64,000 nucleotides of DNA from Pseudomonas sp. PB106. Lineage in GTDB: Bacteria; Pseudomonadota; Gammaproteobacteria; Pseudomonadales; Pseudomonadaceae. The position numbers were made by a program, and so were the translations under genes. The notes beneath the pieces were generated by a model. It searched no databases and had not been told where the DNA came from. It saw only the letters and a program-made list of their open reading frames with translations. The stretch is taken from assembly GCF_009764645.1 (NCBI RefSeq), contig NZ_RWIM01000070.1, positions 62,001 through 126,000 on the forward strand. The letters are read 5' to 3'. Below are positions 63,000 through 64,000 of the stretch, one piece after another. Within the stretch, counting starts at the first letter, position 1. Each line of letters begins with the position of its first letter.

Positions 63000-64000
63000 G
63001 CGCCCTTCTTGGCCTTGTCAGTGACCGCAGCGTCTGGCGTCTGGGCGGCGGATTTGCCTTGCAGGTGTTCGGTCGGGGTGGTCGGCACCTGATTGCTGTC
63101 GTTGACCACTTCCACTTCACTGCCTTCCTTGAGGCGGTCGGTGCCTTCCAGAACGACGCGGTCGCCGGCGGCCAGACCTTCGGTGACGACGGTGTTTTCG
63201 CCGTCACTGGCGCCGATCTTCAATTGGCGGATGGTGACTTTCTTGTCGCCGTCCAGCGCGTAGACAAAGGTGCCGTTGGTGCCGAACTGAATCGCTGCCG
63301 ACGGTGCCAGCACCACCCCTTTCAGGGTATCGGCCAGCAGGTGCACGTTGACGAACTGATTGGGGAACAGCGCCTGATCGCGGTTGTCGTAACGCGCCTT
63401 GAATTTCAGGGTGCCGGTGGCAACGTCGATCTGGTTGTCGAGGCTTTGCAGCACGCCGGTGGCTTGCAGTTTGGTGTCGCCACGATCCCACGCTTCAGCC
63501 GGCAGTTTGGCGCCGCTGCGATAACGGGCGAGCACGGTGTCGAGGCTGTTTTCCGGCAGTGTGAAAGCGACGCTGATCGGTTGAGTCTGGGTGATCACCG
63601 CAAGAAACGTGGTGTCGTTAGCGGTTACGAGGTTACCGACGTCGACCTGACGCAGGCCGACACGGCCGGCAATCGGCGCGCGGATTTTGGTGAATTCGAG
63701 GTTGAGCTTGGCGTCGTTGACCGCCGCCTGATTGGTTTTCACCGTGCCCAGATACTGGCCGACCAGCGCTTCGGCGGTGTCGAGGGTCTGTTTGGCGATG
63801 CTGTCTTCTTTAAACAGGCCGCGATAACGCTCGACGTCGACCTGAGCGTTTTTCAACTGCGCCTGATTCTGCAGCAACGTGCCTTCAGCCTGAAGCAAGG
63901 CGTTCTGGTACGGACGTGGATCGATCTCGGCCAGCAGGTCGCCCGCCTTGACCATCTGCCCTTCTTCGAAATTGATTTTCACCAGTTCACCGCCGACGCG
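62996..64000 (-). CDS. muxA: RND periplasmic adaptor MuxA (MdtA-like), 5' end outside window
   Basis: The frame is open to the right edge, so the N-terminus (signal and first barrel strands) is missing; the visible part is about 334 residues. It reads [20 protein letters not shown] (lipoyl half-motif) and [17 protein letters not shown] (helical hairpin). [40 protein letters not shown] and a Thr/Pro/Gln-rich tail ending KAKKGA follow. These blocks match MdtA closely. The adaptor links MuxB/MuxC to OpmB. Confidence 0.9.
   Translation of the reverse strand, partial: RVGGELVKINFEEGQMVKAGDLLAEIDPRPYQNALLQAEGTLLQNQAQLKNAQVDVERYRGLFKEDSIAKQTLDTAEALVGQYLGTVKTNQAAVNDAKLNLEFTKIRAPIAGRVGLRQVDVGNLVTANDTTFLAVITQTQPISVAFTLPENSLDTVLARYRSGAKLPAEAWDRGDTKLQATGVLQSLDNQIDVATGTLKFKARYDNRDQALFPNQFVNVHLLADTLKGVVLAPSAAIQFGTNGTFVYALDGDKKVTIRQLKIGASDGENTVVTEGLAAGDRVVLEGTDRLKEGSEVEVVNDSNQVPTTPTEHLQGKSAAQTPDAAVTDKAKKGA

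Overview
The window looks like chromosome of a fluorescent Pseudomonas (P. fluorescens group). This rests on a PvdQ-type acylase, a pseudomonad-style GlgA/TreZ/MalQ/TreY/GlgX plus GlgB/TreS/GlgE block, a MuxABC-OpmB-like RND efflux operon, an orphan CcoG, and at least ten short inverted REP-pair elements (REPINs) of three related sequence types. All assignments come from reading translations and motifs; no database search was run. No rRNA, tRNA, CRISPR array, transposase or phage gene was seen.

Layout. 1-5.2 kb: the tail of an unidentified gene, a PepSY protein, an orphan FecR-type sigma regulator converging on pvdQ (periplasmic N-terminal nucleophile acylase), a small Fur-like winged-helix protein, a two-TM protein and a tiny lipoprotein. 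5.4-12.4 kb: a compact accessory operon with an MdfA-like MFS exporter, a LuxE-type acyl-protein synthetase, a LuxC-LuxE fusion broken by an apparent one-base deletion near 9480, a PaaK-like AMP-dependent ligase and a GNAT acetyltransferase. No luxAB is present, so this looks like carboxylic-acid activation and reduction for an unknown metabolite rather than bioluminescence. 12.5-18.7 kb: an unknown 175-aa protein, a chemoreceptor with a very good FliA promoter, a DUF411-YqaA pair behind a CusR/CopR-like palindrome, a secreted alpha/beta hydrolase and a D-2-hydroxyacid dehydrogenase.

19.3-30.3 kb: the alpha-glucan/trehalose operon glgA-treZ-malQ-treY-(DUF2934)-glgX. It is matched by the opposite-strand operon glgE-treS/maltokinase-glgB at 47.2-39.4 kb. 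Together they can build linear and branched alpha-glucan (GlgA, GlgE, GlgB), trim it (GlgX, MalQ), release trehalose from its ends (TreY, TreZ) and feed trehalose back through maltose and maltose-1-phosphate (TreS-Mak, GlgE). Between the halves lies a tightly coupled operon of unknown function (acyl-CoA dehydrogenase-like, PIG-L deacetylase, methyltransferase, GT2 glycosyltransferase). It is followed by a second PIG-L paralogue that has lost two catalytic residues, an EEP-family phosphodiesterase, a classical autotransporter and a nearly passenger-less autotransporter barrel.

47.4-64 kb: a 52-aa proline-rich peptide, an MgtC-family protein, a small DUF3203-like protein, CcoG, a MocR-type regulator, an SDR, an MHYT-GGDEF-EAL c-di-GMP protein, and the muxA-muxB-muxC-opmB efflux operon, whose first gene runs off the right edge.
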